A DNA stretch of 64,000 nt, taken from positions 799,501 to 863,500 of the forward strand of contig NZ_AP017368.1 of assembly GCF_002355955.1 (NCBI RefSeq), written 5' to 3'. The stretch comes from Candidatus Desulfovibrio trichonymphae (GTDB lineage: Bacteria; Desulfobacterota; Desulfovibrionia; Desulfovibrionales; Desulfovibrionaceae). This document shows, in pieces, positions 50,090-59,049 of this stretch; positions within the stretch are counted from its first letter, which is position 1, and each line of letters begins with the position of its first letter. Below the pieces are notes generated by a model. It was not told the DNA's origin. It saw only the letters and a program-made list of their open reading frames with translations, and made no database searches. The translations under genes and the position numbers were made by a program.

Positions 50090-50602
50090 GGGGAGAAACG
50101 GGGTAAACTTATCAAATCCAGCTCAAGATGTTACAAAAATCGTGACGTTTGTACCTCCAGGGCATGTATAGATCCACCCCCGAGTCAAAAATTTTTTGAG
50201 ACGATATCAGATGCAATTCATGTATCCGGCATCTTTCTGAGGAAACCCAAGTGCCATGATAATATCCGTGCTATGGCCACAATCAATCGACCGATCTTAA
50301 AGATTTTTGCCCTCAGCCGGGTTTTCCCATAGGTTGTCAAACATCACCATATTACTTTATGTTATCCGTTATCTGTCAAGCCGCCTGGTTTTGTGGACAT
50401 GCTTTTGACATATTAAAATTTTCCTTGAATTTCAATTGGATATACTCTATCTGAAATTCGATGACGAAAAGGCAAGAGTGAAATATGCCGTGAAAGAGGA
50501 CAAGTAGTGTTCTGAAAGGGCATCTGGACATTTATCAACGCGAAAGATATTCATTGAGCGAAACGCCCGCAAGGCAAAGTGTTGAAAAGCAGGGATGGGA
50601 AG
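50090..50602. other. Gene-poor stretch
   Basis: No coding sequence with a credible start or recognisable product is seen. The stretch is AT-rich near 50340-50450. A minus-strand frame crossing 50447-50857 is mostly antisense to the response-regulator remnant and is not a gene. Confidence 0.4.
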
Positions 50603-50812
50603 ATGGCGCCTACCAGAGTGTTGCTTATGGATGAAGGGAAAAATGTCACGCGCATACTCGCGAAGCGTCTTGCGCAGGCCGCGGCCGCTGATGGAAAAGA
50701 GGCGCTGGACGCTATGGATGCGTTGCGGATTTTCGCTGGTGCTTATTGTTATGGACGGCATTGAAGCGCTGAGCCACATTGTTGAGCGTTGGCCCCATGC
50801 GCGGGATAGGGA
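50603..50812 (+). pseudogene. Remnant of a response-regulator receiver domain
   Basis: From the ATG at 50603 the frame reads APTRVLLMDEGKNVTRILAK, like the start of a receiver domain, then AAADGKEALDAMDA. After a frameshift near 50730 the match continues in another frame as FSLVLIVMDGIEALSHIVERW. The segment between that would carry the phosphorylated Asp and MPG loop is missing, and the first acidic pair reads MDE. No output domain follows. It is a decayed two-component regulator. Confidence 0.65.
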
Positions 50813-50892
50813 AGCGGCGCTTTTAGAATGTATATTCTTCAAGACACTAACAATCAAACAGTGTCAGAACGCTGGATAAAAGACAAAGAAAT

Positions 50893-51693
50893 ATGCCACA
50901 CACATGCAAACGGCAGGCGCTTGCGCTGCTGCTCGCGCTTTTTGGTTGGATGGGCGCGGTGTTCGTTTGGCCCAAGCCGGCGTGTGCCGACGATCTGACA
51001 AAACAACTGGAAAAAGTGTTTCGCGAACGGCCGGATATCGTCATGGACGTATTGCGCTGCAACAGCGAATCTGTTCTGGATATAGCCCAACAGGGATCAA
51101 ATTTGCGTCGCAAGCGCAATCTTGAAGCACAGTGGCGCGAAGACATGGGAATCGAAAAGCGGGTGCGAGTTGAAGGGCGACCTGTGCTCGGCTCGCCTAA
51201 AGCAAAAGTGCGTATCATCGCGTTTTCAGACTTTACCTGCCGTTTCTGTCAACAGGCATCAGTGACTGTCAACGGGCTGCTGAAAGAATATGGCAAGGAT
51301 GTGAGCCTGATTTTTAAAAATATACCTCTAGAGTCAAATGGCATAGCCGGGCAGGCGGCAGCCTGCTTTCTCGGTATAGCGCAACAGAGCAAAAAAAAAT
51401 CCTGGCAGTTTTATAATACGCTTTTTGCCAAACGCGATCGTTTGATCAGGGAAGGGGAGGAATTTATAAAAAAAACAGCAGAAGATCTGGGCGTGGACGT
51501 GAAACGTATGCAGCGGGATGCGAAAAGTAAAAAAATAACAGACATGCTGGCTGAAGATCAGGAAGACTCGCAAAAACTGGGCGTAGAAGGCACGCCGTAT
51601 TTTCTGGTCAATAATCTTGTGCTGCGGGGCGTGTTGTCGAAAGAACTGTTCAAGGCAGCCGTTGACATGGCGCTGAGTCAGACAGGGAAATAA
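50893..51693 (+). CDS. Periplasmic DsbA-family thiol oxidoreductase
   Basis: The 266-residue protein has a signal peptide (residues 1 to about 32, ending ACA), an N-terminal helical region, then a thioredoxin-fold/DsbA domain with the active site CRFC in FSDFTCRFCQQAS and a cis-Pro in VEGTPYFLVNN. It resembles the DsbA/BdbD-type oxidoreductases of deltaproteobacteria. The CxxC dipeptide RF differs from CPHC of DsbA and CGYC of DsbC. No dsbB or other partner is near. The ATG has only a weak upstream site. Confidence 0.88.
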   Translation: MPHTCKRQALALLLALFGWMGAVFVWPKPACADDLTKQLEKVFRERPDIVMDVLRCNSESVLDIAQQGSNLRRKRNLEAQWREDMGIEKRVRVEGRPVLGSPKAKVRIIAFSDFTCRFCQQASVTVNGLLKEYGKDVSLIFKNIPLESNGIAGQAAACFLGIAQQSKKKSWQFYNTLFAKRDRLIREGEEFIKKTAEDLGVDVKRMQRDAKSKKITDMLAEDQEDSQKLGVEGTPYFLVNNLVLRGVLSKELFKAAVDMALSQTGK

Positions 51694-51877
51694 GCAAAAG
51701 AGGTTCGCACAGCTTGTGTCTGACAGTATGCTGGTTGTATAATAACGCGTGTCATCCCGCGTCGCAACTGGTTCAAATCTGATTGCTGCATCTTTTCCCA
51801 AGAAAAAATGCCACTTATATCGCCCGCCGTTAGTTCGGTAGCATAATCGGTAGCATAAGTGGAACTGTCATCCAAAT

Positions 51878-52471
51878 TCATTTGTCCTCTGACAGAGCGC
51901 GTACTTGTTCATAGCGGAAACATGAGGTTAGATGATCGTTGACTAGGCCCATAGCCTGTATCTGTGCGTAAACGACGATACTGCCCATGAATTTGAAGCC
52001 CAGCTTCTTCATTTCCTTGGCAATGTCGTCGGAAAGAGGGCTGGTGGGAGGAACCTCGCACATGTTTTTCCTTGCGTTCTGGACAGGCTTTCCGTCCACG
52101 AATCTCCATAACCACTTGCTGAAGCTGCCATGTTTGGCGGCCAAGTCAAGAAAAATGCGTGCATTGTGAATGGCGCTTTCGATTTTCTTGCGATTGCGCA
52201 CGATGGAAGCATCCGCCATCAGCCGCTCTATATCCTGTCTCGTGAAGCGGGCCACTTGTTCAGGATCAAATCCCACGAAACAACGCCGATAGCCTACACG
52301 CTTTTTAAGGATGGTATTCCAGGAGAGCCCTGCTTGTGCTGATTCCAGAATAAGAAATTCAAACTGGCTCAAGTCATCGTAGCGAGGGACGCCCCATTCC
52401 TCGTCGTGGTAGCGGATTGCAAGGTCAAGGCCGCTTGCCCACCCGCAACGTGTCTTTTCTGTTGTAGACAT
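51878..52471 (-). CDS. tag: DNA-3-methyladenine glycosylase I
   Basis: Tag removes 3-methyladenine from DNA. The 197-residue protein has the zinc ligands Cys and His at the N-terminus (TRCGWASG and YHDEEWG) and His/Cys near the C-terminus (NDHLTSCF), and the ILKKRVGYRRCF segment. The ATG at 52471 is preferred over a TTG at 52480. It is monocistronic by context, flanked by gene-poor DNA. A 12-bp tandem repeat (GGTAGCATAATC-type) lies just beyond its 3' end near 51837-51860. Confidence 0.95.
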   Translation of the reverse strand: MSTTEKTRCGWASGLDLAIRYHDEEWGVPRYDDLSQFEFLILESAQAGLSWNTILKKRVGYRRCFVGFDPEQVARFTRQDIERLMADASIVRNRKKIESAIHNARIFLDLAAKHGSFSKWLWRFVDGKPVQNARKNMCEVPPTSPLSDDIAKEMKKLGFKFMGSIVVYAQIQAMGLVNDHLTSCFRYEQVRALSEDK

Positions 52472-53140
52472 GAGCAGCAATCACCAATCTCTTGTGCAAA
52501 GGCAGGCTGCATGCCGGGTCTTGCCGGAGCGGGCCTACCCGGGCCGCTATTTTCGCATAATTGCCGGTTCTCTCTGAAAGTTCAACATCTTATGCAATCT
52601 GCAAATAAAACTAAAACTGCACAGATTTTTAAATATATGGAAGTCTGATAGCAGTTGCCGATGGTTATTCGAACGTCTTCCATTGCATGAGCATATATAA
52701 TGGCTGGCTGATTCCCAAATCGATGTAAGACGATTTGTTTATTTGAGAGTACTCACAACTTGTTGTTATGTCAAAAAAAACAAAAAAGAATATTTTGAGG
52801 GATTCCCATGCGCGGCACTTCCAGCACAGGTCAGCCACTGCACCGGCCGTAATAACACATCCCTACACTATTGCGCCCTGAAACAATCCGGGAAATCCGG
52901 CGGAGCGGTTTCCCCAATTCCGTTTACCGTTGAACCTACTCGCGGAACGGGTGCCTGATGCTGCTGTCAAGGGTACTTTGACAAAACTGGAGCGAGCTTC
53001 CACGTCTAATCAATTATTGCAGTACATGTTAATTCACTAAAATTATTTATGATATATTTTTTATAAATATATCTGATTCTGGAACGATGCCCCTTTCTGT
53101 TTTGTCAAAACAGAAAGGAGGCATAGCATAGAAATCCGCC
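52472..53140. other. Gene-poor stretch upstream of tag
   Basis: About 670 bp with no recognisable gene. Short open frames are present but lack starts or similarity. The right end is AT-rich and holds two perfect inverted repeats (53051-53073 and 53092-53118). Confidence 0.4.
53051..53118. repeat. Two adjacent perfect inverted repeats
   Basis: GATATATTT (53051-53059) pairs with AAATATATC (53065-53073), and CCTTTCTGTTTT (53092-53103) pairs with AAAACAGAAAGG (53107-53118) across a 3-base loop. The second is a strong hairpin but has no following T-tract. The pair lies just before a regulator remnant and could be an operator, an old terminator or an element end. Confidence 0.6.
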
Positions 53141-53449
53141 ATGCCGAAAAAATGGAATGACGCCAAGCCTGCGGAAAAACTGCTTTTCCTCTTTACCCTG
53201 CTGCTGTTTGACGGGCGCGAGGTTAGCCTGAAGCAAGTCTCCAGCACCCTAGGCTGTCCAAAACAGTCGATCACGCGCCTGAATCGCCGACATCCCTCGC
53301 CCTTGCACCGTTTGCAAAAGTTCGCTTTAATACGGCGGGGAAGTAAACATCTGCCTGGACAGGAGGAGGGAAACAAAGGCGCGTTCGCTTTGATGAAAGA
53401 TAAACCGGTTACCGCATGTGTGCGAATGGCGTACAGCAAGACATCGTAG
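53141..53449 (+). pseudogene. N-terminal remnant of an HTH (WYL-type) transcriptional regulator
   Basis: The first 45 codons (AKPAEKLLFLFTLLLFDGRE, then VSLKQVSSTLGCPKQSITRL) match the winged-helix start of WYL-domain regulators. Beyond about 53285 the similarity stops and the frame continues with unrelated residues to a TAG at 53449. The remainder of the regulator, including the WYL domain, is absent. The match is by eye. Confidence 0.5.
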
Positions 53450-53509
53450 CCAGGCAGCAGGCCACACAGAAAAAGGGCTTAGGTTTTATCTATAACCTCT
53501 TGATTTTTC

Positions 53510-53586
53510 TGGCGCGCTCGGAGCGATTCGAACGCCCGACCTACAGGTTCGTAGCCTGTTGCTCTATCCAGCTGAGCTACGAGCGC
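53510..53586 (-). tRNA. tRNA-Arg (anticodon ACG)
   Basis: The 77-nt sequence has an acceptor stem GCGCTCG/CGAGCGC, D arm GCTC...GAGC, anticodon stem ACAGG/CCTGT with loop CTACGAA (ACG, read as ICG), T loop GTTCGAATC and an encoded CCA. Confidence 0.95.
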
Positions 53587-54004
53587 GTAATGGTCTATTT
53601 AATCAAGCCACAGTCTTTCGTCAAGCTTTTTGTTGATTGCCTTATCCATATGGTAAAAACACTGAAATCAGCGAATATAAAAATGAGAAAGGGAACCTTC
53701 AAAACAGAGATAACACCGGTCGAAAAGGGCAGCGTCAGTCACAACAGCACCTTCATCATTAAGCGCATCATAGGCCTGACACGCAATTTCAACCCCACGA
53801 AGCAGCAGAGCCAGTTTTGAAAGCTCTTGAAAACGCTATTGACGTGTAGTCCACAGCAAAACGCACCTGATCTGAATGGCAGCAAGAAATGATACGGAAT
53901 GGCCCTTGCTGTATAAACAGAAATCGTACAAGACTGCTCAAAAGCAACCCTCCATGACATAATCCGAGGTCGTATAGAGCTTGAAAGGGGAGAGAGGACG
54001 AACC
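53587..54004. other. Gene-poor stretch between tRNA-Arg and the PHP gene
   Basis: No credible gene. It should contain the tRNA-Arg promoter (minus) and the promoter of the PHP gene (plus), but no boxes stand out. A plus-strand open frame through 53820 is antisense across the tRNA and is not believed. Confidence 0.4.
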
Positions 54005-54868
54005 ATGACGCTGATTGATCTGCACACCCACACAAACGCTTCAGACGGCACAGACAGCCCTACCGAACTGATTGCCAAGGCGCACGCGGCAGGGCTTACC
54101 GCCGTAGCCGTGACGGACCATAACACTGTTGCCGGTCTGGATGAGGCCGAAGAAGCCGGCCGCGCGCTGAATATTGCCGTGATCCGCGGGTGCGAGATTT
54201 CCGCCTTCACAGAACACGGTGAAATGCACATTTTGGGACTCTGGCTGCCCCGGGATGTTGGCCCCTTGCAGAAGCTTCTGCACTATCTGCTGGCTAACCG
54301 CGCGGAACGCAATGTCAGAATACTGGAAAGGCTGCGTACCCTCGGCCTTGACGTCAGCATGGAAGAAGTGCGGGATGAGGCGTGCTGTGCAAACGTGGGG
54401 AGGATGCACATCGCGGCTGTGCTGCTGCGCCGGGGGTATGTGGGCAATGTGCAGGAAGCTTTCAGCAGATATTTAGGGGGGCAGGGAAGGGCGTATCTTC
54501 CCAAAGATGTGCTGACTCCGGAGGAAGCCGTGCGCTCGCTGGCGGACCTAGGCGCCACAGTGAGTCTTGCCCACCCAATGCTGAAAAAATACCCGGCCGG
54601 TTGGCCGGAAAATTTTGTGACCCGCCTTGCGGGCTATGGCCTGTCAGCGCTGGAGGCGTGGCACAGCGAACAAACTAAGGCTGACACGCGCGCCTGCCGC
54701 GCCATTGCCGAACGTTTCAGCCTTGGTTTGAGCGGTGGGTCGGATTACCACGGCGCAAACAAGCCCGGCTTACGGCTTGGCGTGGGCTACGGTGACTTGC
54801 GGGTGAGCTGTGACGTGCTGGAAGGGCTTATGCACATGCGGCGCGCAGCGGGCCTGCTCTGCCCATGA
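54005..54868 (+). CDS. PHP-domain phosphoesterase
   Basis: The 287-residue protein starts MTLIDLHTHTNASDGT, the metal-binding start of the PHP fold, followed by VTDHNTVAGL, HILGLWLP, LAHPMLKKYPAG and a final GGSDYHGANKPG. This is the stand-alone TrpH/YciV type, whose members are 5'-3' exonucleases or 3',5'-nucleoside bisphosphate phosphatases. GGGGAGAGAGG precedes the ATG at 54005. It converges on the O-antigen ligase-like gene with 13 bp between. Confidence 0.92.
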   Translation: MTLIDLHTHTNASDGTDSPTELIAKAHAAGLTAVAVTDHNTVAGLDEAEEAGRALNIAVIRGCEISAFTEHGEMHILGLWLPRDVGPLQKLLHYLLANRAERNVRILERLRTLGLDVSMEEVRDEACCANVGRMHIAAVLLRRGYVGNVQEAFSRYLGGQGRAYLPKDVLTPEEAVRSLADLGATVSLAHPMLKKYPAGWPENFVTRLAGYGLSALEAWHSEQTKADTRACRAIAERFSLGLSGGSDYHGANKPGLRLGVGYGDLRVSCDVLEGLMHMRRAAGLLCP

Positions 54869-54881
54869 CACGCAGAGGCAG

Positions 54882-56201
54882 CTATTTTTTTGCGGCGCCG
54901 TTCACCACCGCGCCGATCATCACGCCCAAATAGCTCATGGCAAGGGCCAGCCACCAGATGCGGTAAAAATCGTGGCCGAAGACGCCGTTCACAAGCCAGC
55001 CCGCAAAGGCGATCCAGAATGTGGCGGCAAAGCGCCAATACAGTCCCGCATTCTTGTCCGTCCATTCCGCCGCAAGACACGGACGTATGCGCCTGTAGCC
55101 CCACACAAGAAAACCCAGCAGAAAAATCATGCCCGCCGCAAAACCGACAAGGCCGTGGGCATACAGGATGTCGAGATAGAGGTTGTGCGGGTGGGTGATG
55201 GTTATGGCGTCATGCGTCGGCGTCAGGCCAAGGGCGCGGAAGGCTGCATTGTATTGTCCCGCTCCGGCGCCGAACCAAGGATGTTCCAAAAAAACACGCC
55301 AAGCGAGTTCCCAGAGGCTCCAGCGGCCGTCGGACATCACAATGCCGAGGCTCTTGGTGTTGCCGCGCGGCGACAGAAACCAAAAACACGCCAACAGGGC
55401 AAGGGTGACCGCGCCCGGCCGGGCATATTTTCGCCATGCGCTGAAGCCTGTTTTCAGCACGACCCACAGGCCGCCGGAAAAGGCCACAGCCAGCATACCG
55501 CTGCGGGCCGCGGCCCCGCAAAGCAAAAACAGGGCGGGCCAGAGGGCTGCCAGACATAAAAAGGCGGACACTGCGGGACAGAACTTTTGCCGGAAAATAA
55601 ACCAGAGACTGAAGGCCGGTATAAGGGCAAGTGCTATATAATTGCCCACTGTGTAGTCGCCGAGGCTGCCGGTCAGCCGTCCGTCGCGCGGGGTGTAACC
55701 CATGATGAAGTCATGTCCTGTAGCTGCCTGCCACAGACCGTCAATCCCTTGCCAGAAGCATGCCAGAACACAGGCCCAGACAAGACGGTGTATATCTTTT
55801 TCTTCCCGTACGCATTCCATGGCAATAAAAGGCAGGATAAAACCCTTGTTGACACCGGTGCCTGCGTGCAGCAGGGAATCAAGGGGGTGTTCCGACAAAA
55901 CCACGCCGATGGCTGCCATAAGCCACAGACAGTAAAAAAGCGGACGCGCTGTGAGCCGCGCGAGCACGCTTTGTCGCCATGCGCGGCGGTAGTACAGCAG
56001 CAAAAAAACAAAACAGACAGGCGGTATGACCTCGCGCGCGCCGTAGCTTATGGGAAAGGATGCCAGCGAAAGCCAGAATGACCAGAAAAGACAAAAAAAC
56101 CAGCATTCGGCAGGGTCATGTTCATACAGCACAATGAGCCGCGACCTGACGGACGCGGCCCGCTCTGTAACAGTTTCAGGCAATATGCGATGCAGGTTCA
56201 C
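54882..56201 (-). CDS. O-antigen ligase / polymerase-like membrane protein (Wzy_C)
   Basis: The 439-residue protein has about ten membrane segments and the Wzy_C-type periplasmic loop: SDGRWSLWELAWRVFLEHP, then GAGAGQY and HPHNLYLDILYAHGLVG, where the H-x-H-N-x-Y pattern is characteristic. It probably joins O-antigen to lipid A core, or polymerises a surface glycan, at the periplasmic face. The GTG start at 56201 overlaps the stop of an upstream 75-codon frame (GTGA). WaaL and Wzy functions cannot be separated by eye. Confidence 0.87.
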   Translation of the reverse strand: MNLHRILPETVTERAASVRSRLIVLYEHDPAECWFFCLFWSFWLSLASFPISYGAREVIPPVCFVFLLLYYRRAWRQSVLARLTARPLFYCLWLMAAIGVVLSEHPLDSLLHAGTGVNKGFILPFIAMECVREEKDIHRLVWACVLACFWQGIDGLWQAATGHDFIMGYTPRDGRLTGSLGDYTVGNYIALALIPAFSLWFIFRQKFCPAVSAFLCLAALWPALFLLCGAAARSGMLAVAFSGGLWVVLKTGFSAWRKYARPGAVTLALLACFWFLSPRGNTKSLGIVMSDGRWSLWELAWRVFLEHPWFGAGAGQYNAAFRALGLTPTHDAITITHPHNLYLDILYAHGLVGFAAGMIFLLGFLVWGYRRIRPCLAAEWTDKNAGLYWRFAATFWIAFAGWLVNGVFGHDFYRIWWLALAMSYLGVMIGAVVNGAAKK

Positions 56202-56425
56202 GGCCGCGCGCTGTTCTGATGTTCTTGTTTGATTTTTGACTTAGTCTGGTGAGGCCTATTCCCTCTGGACAGTTCCTTGAAAACACTGTCCACACACTGC
56301 AAATCTGTGAGCGGCGCGCTCTGTTCTTCGTGCATCACGGATATGAGCAGAAAGATAAGGATGCCAAGAAACGACAACAAAAGCATACTACCCCGCGCAA
56401 AGAGACCTTTTTCGCGAATAAGCAC
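56198..56425 (-). CDS. Small single-span membrane protein, possibly truncated
   Basis: The 75-codon frame has one membrane segment (MLLLSFLGILIFLLISVM) and a short soluble tail, and its TGA overlaps the GTG of the ligase gene, which suggests coupled translation. No family is certain. Immediately upstream another minus frame opens with a GTG at 56504 after AAGGAT and encodes an acidic N-terminus (DEHREFLDNLSEVKSDEIL), then shifts out of frame near 56430. The two pieces may be halves of one gene broken by a frameshift. Confidence 0.45.
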   Translation of the reverse strand: MLIREKGLFARGSMLLLSFLGILIFLLISVMHEEQSAPLTDLQCVDSVFKELSRGNRPHQTKSKIKQEHQNSARP

Positions 56426-56613
56426 AATCAGGCATCCCTAAGATTTCGTCTGATTTGACTTCAGACAGATTATCCAAAAATTCACGGTGTTCGTCGGTGT
56501 CCACGATAGATCCTTGTCCCGGGATGCACAGGCGAGAATAAAATACTATGGGTTGCCGCCGTGGCAATCTATAAAAAGACAGAACAAGAAAACAGCCATT
56601 CATGGTAAGAGCG

Positions 56614-57507
56614 TTACACCACTTTGTTCAGCGCGTATTCAATAATGCCTTGCGCGCCGGCGTTGCGTAAAAGCGGAATCAAATCGCGCACAGCGGCGCT
56701 TTGCACCACGGTTTCCACTGAAAGCCATTGCGCGTCGCGCAACGGCGCGACCGTGGGGGAATTGAGCGAGGGCAACATTTGCAGGATGGCGTCAAGCTGC
56801 GCGGTCGGCGCGTTCATTTTGAGAGCCACCAGATTTTCGGCTCGCAGCGCGCCCTGGAGGAGCAGGTTTAACTGCTCGATCTTGGTTCTTTTGCGCATGT
56901 CCTGCCAAGCTTTTTTATTGGCGATCAACACGGGAAAAGAAACCATGACTTCGGCGATAACGCGCAGACCGTGCGCGCGGATTGTCGAGCCGGTTTCGGT
57001 GACCTCCACAATGCCGTCGGCAAGCCCTTCCACAACTTTGGCTTCCGTGGCGCCCCAGGAATAAAAAACATCCACGTCAACGCCCTGACCGGCGAAATAG
57101 CGACGGGTCAGATCTTCCAGTTCCGTTGCTATGCGTTTGCCCTGCAGGTCACGCGATTTCTGATAAGACGAATCGCCGGCGACAGCCAGCACCCAGCGGC
57201 AGGACCGGTTGGATGACTTGGAATACACAATGTCTGCCACGCGCTCCACCTGACAGTCATGGCCTCGTTCACAAAGCCAGTCCAGGCCGGTGATACCCGC
57301 GTCAAGCACCCCGGCCGCCACATAACCGCCTATTTCCTGTGCGCGGCAGAGGGATGCAGCGATTTCCGGGTCATTGATGTCAGGGAAATAATTACGGCTG
57401 TGTTGGCGTATTTTCCAGCCAGCGCGTTCAAAAAGATTGATGGTGGCCGCTTCAAGCGACCCCTTGGGCACGCCCAGTTTGATGATCGGTTGTGTGGGCT
57501 CGTTCAT
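56614..57507 (-). CDS. hisG: ATP phosphoribosyltransferase, long form
   Basis: HisG catalyses the first step of histidine synthesis, ATP plus PRPP to phosphoribosyl-ATP. The 297-residue length identifies the long form, with a C-terminal histidine-binding regulatory domain and no need for HisZ. Visible are GVPKGSLEAATINLFERAGW, the PRPP loop region VEVTETGSTIRA, and the C-terminal domain. AAGGGAAACTGCC precedes the ATG at 57507. It follows hisI by 26 bp. Confidence 0.96.
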   Translation of the reverse strand: MNEPTQPIIKLGVPKGSLEAATINLFERAGWKIRQHSRNYFPDINDPEIAASLCRAQEIGGYVAAGVLDAGITGLDWLCERGHDCQVERVADIVYSKSSNRSCRWVLAVAGDSSYQKSRDLQGKRIATELEDLTRRYFAGQGVDVDVFYSWGATEAKVVEGLADGIVEVTETGSTIRAHGLRVIAEVMVSFPVLIANKKAWQDMRKRTKIEQLNLLLQGALRAENLVALKMNAPTAQLDAILQMLPSLNSPTVAPLRDAQWLSVETVVQSAAVRDLIPLLRNAGAQGIIEYALNKVV

Positions 57508-57533
57508 GGCAGTTTCCCTTAGCAGGTGAAGAT

Positions 57534-57929
57534 TCACTGTTCATAAACCAGTTTGGGGTCAAAAATTTGCGGCGAACAGAGCCTGCATGTCCCGTTTTCC
57601 CATTCCCGGTAAAAACAGGAACGCCGCCCTGTGTGGCAGGCCGCTCCGCCCTTTTGTTCAATGCGCAGCAGCACCGTGTCGTTGTCGCAGTCAATGCGCA
57701 GGGCGCGCACTTTTTGCACAAGACCGGAGCTTTCGCCCTTGCGCCAGAGTTGCCCGCGGCTGCGGCTCCAGTAGTGTGCTTCGCCTGTTTCGAGCGTCTT
57801 GCGCCAAGCCTTTTCATTCATATAGGCGAGCATAAGCACTTCATCCGTGGCCGCGTCCTGCACAATAGCCGGGATAAGGCCTTTGCTGAAATCGGGCGTA
57901 AAATTACAGTCGCCTGTAGAAGCTGACAT
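57534..57929 (-). CDS. hisI: Phosphoribosyl-AMP cyclohydrolase
   Basis: HisI opens the purine ring of phosphoribosyl-AMP in histidine synthesis. The 131-residue protein lacks the HisE domain. It has the [20 protein letters not shown] block with conserved Asp residues and the Zn-binding Cys in [10 protein letters not shown], plus the ARCHTGR-like segment. AAGGAG precedes the ATG at 57929. It is transcribed with hisG; other his genes are not in the window. Confidence 0.96.
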   Translation of the reverse strand: MSASTGDCNFTPDFSKGLIPAIVQDAATDEVLMLAYMNEKAWRKTLETGEAHYWSRSRGQLWRKGESSGLVQKVRALRIDCDNDTVLLRIEQKGGAACHTGRRSCFYREWENGTCRLCSPQIFDPKLVYEQ

Positions 57930-58243
57930 GCTTTTCTCCTTGCCCTGATTGCCCTGCAGGGGGGAGTAAATCTATCTGCAATTATGCTCTGTTGCAAGTC
58001 TGGGACACTGATTCTTCTTCATTTTTCTTAATGAAGGAAACAAACAGGAAAGTCTGAATTTTTATAGAGATTAAACATTTTGATTATGAGATGACTTGTA
58101 TTTCACTTTAGATATCTGCAAAAACATACTTTTTATTTCCATTTGAAAGAGTGTGAATTTCGTTTTAACCATAGGCAAGATGACATTATTCCCTCTCAGC
58201 CAGGCATGACTCTATATAAATTCTATCTACCAGGAGCACCGTC
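57930..58243. other. AT-rich intergenic region between divergent hisI and rdgB
   Basis: About 310 bp, markedly AT-rich at 58000-58170, should hold the promoters of both flanking genes. I find no clear -35/-10 pair and no attenuator-type His-rich leader peptide in front of hisI. Confidence 0.4.
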
Positions 58244-58867
58244 ATGTACACACGGCGCATTATGCTGGCCACCGGCAACGCCGATAAAGTCTCGGAGCTT
58301 GCCGCCATGCTGGGCACGGCAATGAAAGTTCTGGGCATTTCGGCCTTCCCCCACATCGGGGAGATAAAGGAAACTGGCAGCACATTTGAGGAAAATGCGC
58401 TCATCAAGGCGCGTCATGTTGCCGGCATAACCGGTCTTGTCAGCCTGGCTGACGATTCCGGCATTGTAGTGGATGTGCTTGCCGGTGCGCCTGGCGTTTA
58501 TTCGGCGCGCTACGCCGACGACTGGGAAGCTAAGCCCGGCGAGAACCGGGATGCACGCAATATGCGAAAATTGCTGCACATGATGGCCGCCGTGCCCGAA
58601 GTCCGCCGCTCGTGCCGTTTTGTGTCTTGTATAGCCGCCGTGCGGCCTGACGGGACTGAAATGACCATACGCGGAGAGTGGGAAGGCCGTGTGCTGACAG
58701 CGCCGCGCGGAGAAAACGGCTTTGGCTATGATCCTATTTTCCTTGACGCTGTGCTGAACAAAACGGCCGCCGAATTATCGCGGGATGAAAAAAACGCCCG
58801 CAGCCACCGCGGCAAGGCGTTGCGCGGGCTTTTGACTCGTCTGCCGACGTTTATGGCCGTTGGATGA
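58244..58867 (+). CDS. rdgB: dITP/XTP pyrophosphatase
   Basis: RdgB cleaves non-canonical purine triphosphates (ITP, dITP, XTP), keeping them out of nucleic acids. The 207-residue protein shows the substrate motif ATGNADKVSEL, LADDSGIVVDVLAGAPGVYS and GFGYDPIF, all as in the HAM1 family. AGGAG precedes the ATG. Length is normal. Confidence 0.96.
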   Translation: MYTRRIMLATGNADKVSELAAMLGTAMKVLGISAFPHIGEIKETGSTFEENALIKARHVAGITGLVSLADDSGIVVDVLAGAPGVYSARYADDWEAKPGENRDARNMRKLLHMMAAVPEVRRSCRFVSCIAAVRPDGTEMTIRGEWEGRVLTAPRGENGFGYDPIFLDAVLNKTAAELSRDEKNARSHRGKALRGLLTRLPTFMAVG

Positions 58868-59049
58868 ACCTCCTTCAGATTAGAAGCCATCTCAAAATCA
58901 AATTTGAGTTTAATCTCGAAAATATCCAGGCTTTCGACTGATCATAATAATATATTGATATTGATAAATAAAGGGCGCTCCAGCGACGCTCAAACGCGCA
59001 ATATCTGAACCGGTGGCAGATATCCATGCTGAAGTATCATCAGGACGTT

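Noticed and set aside
53416-53820. 134-codon plus-strand open frame
   Set aside because: It crosses tRNA-Arg in antisense and has no start site or similarity.
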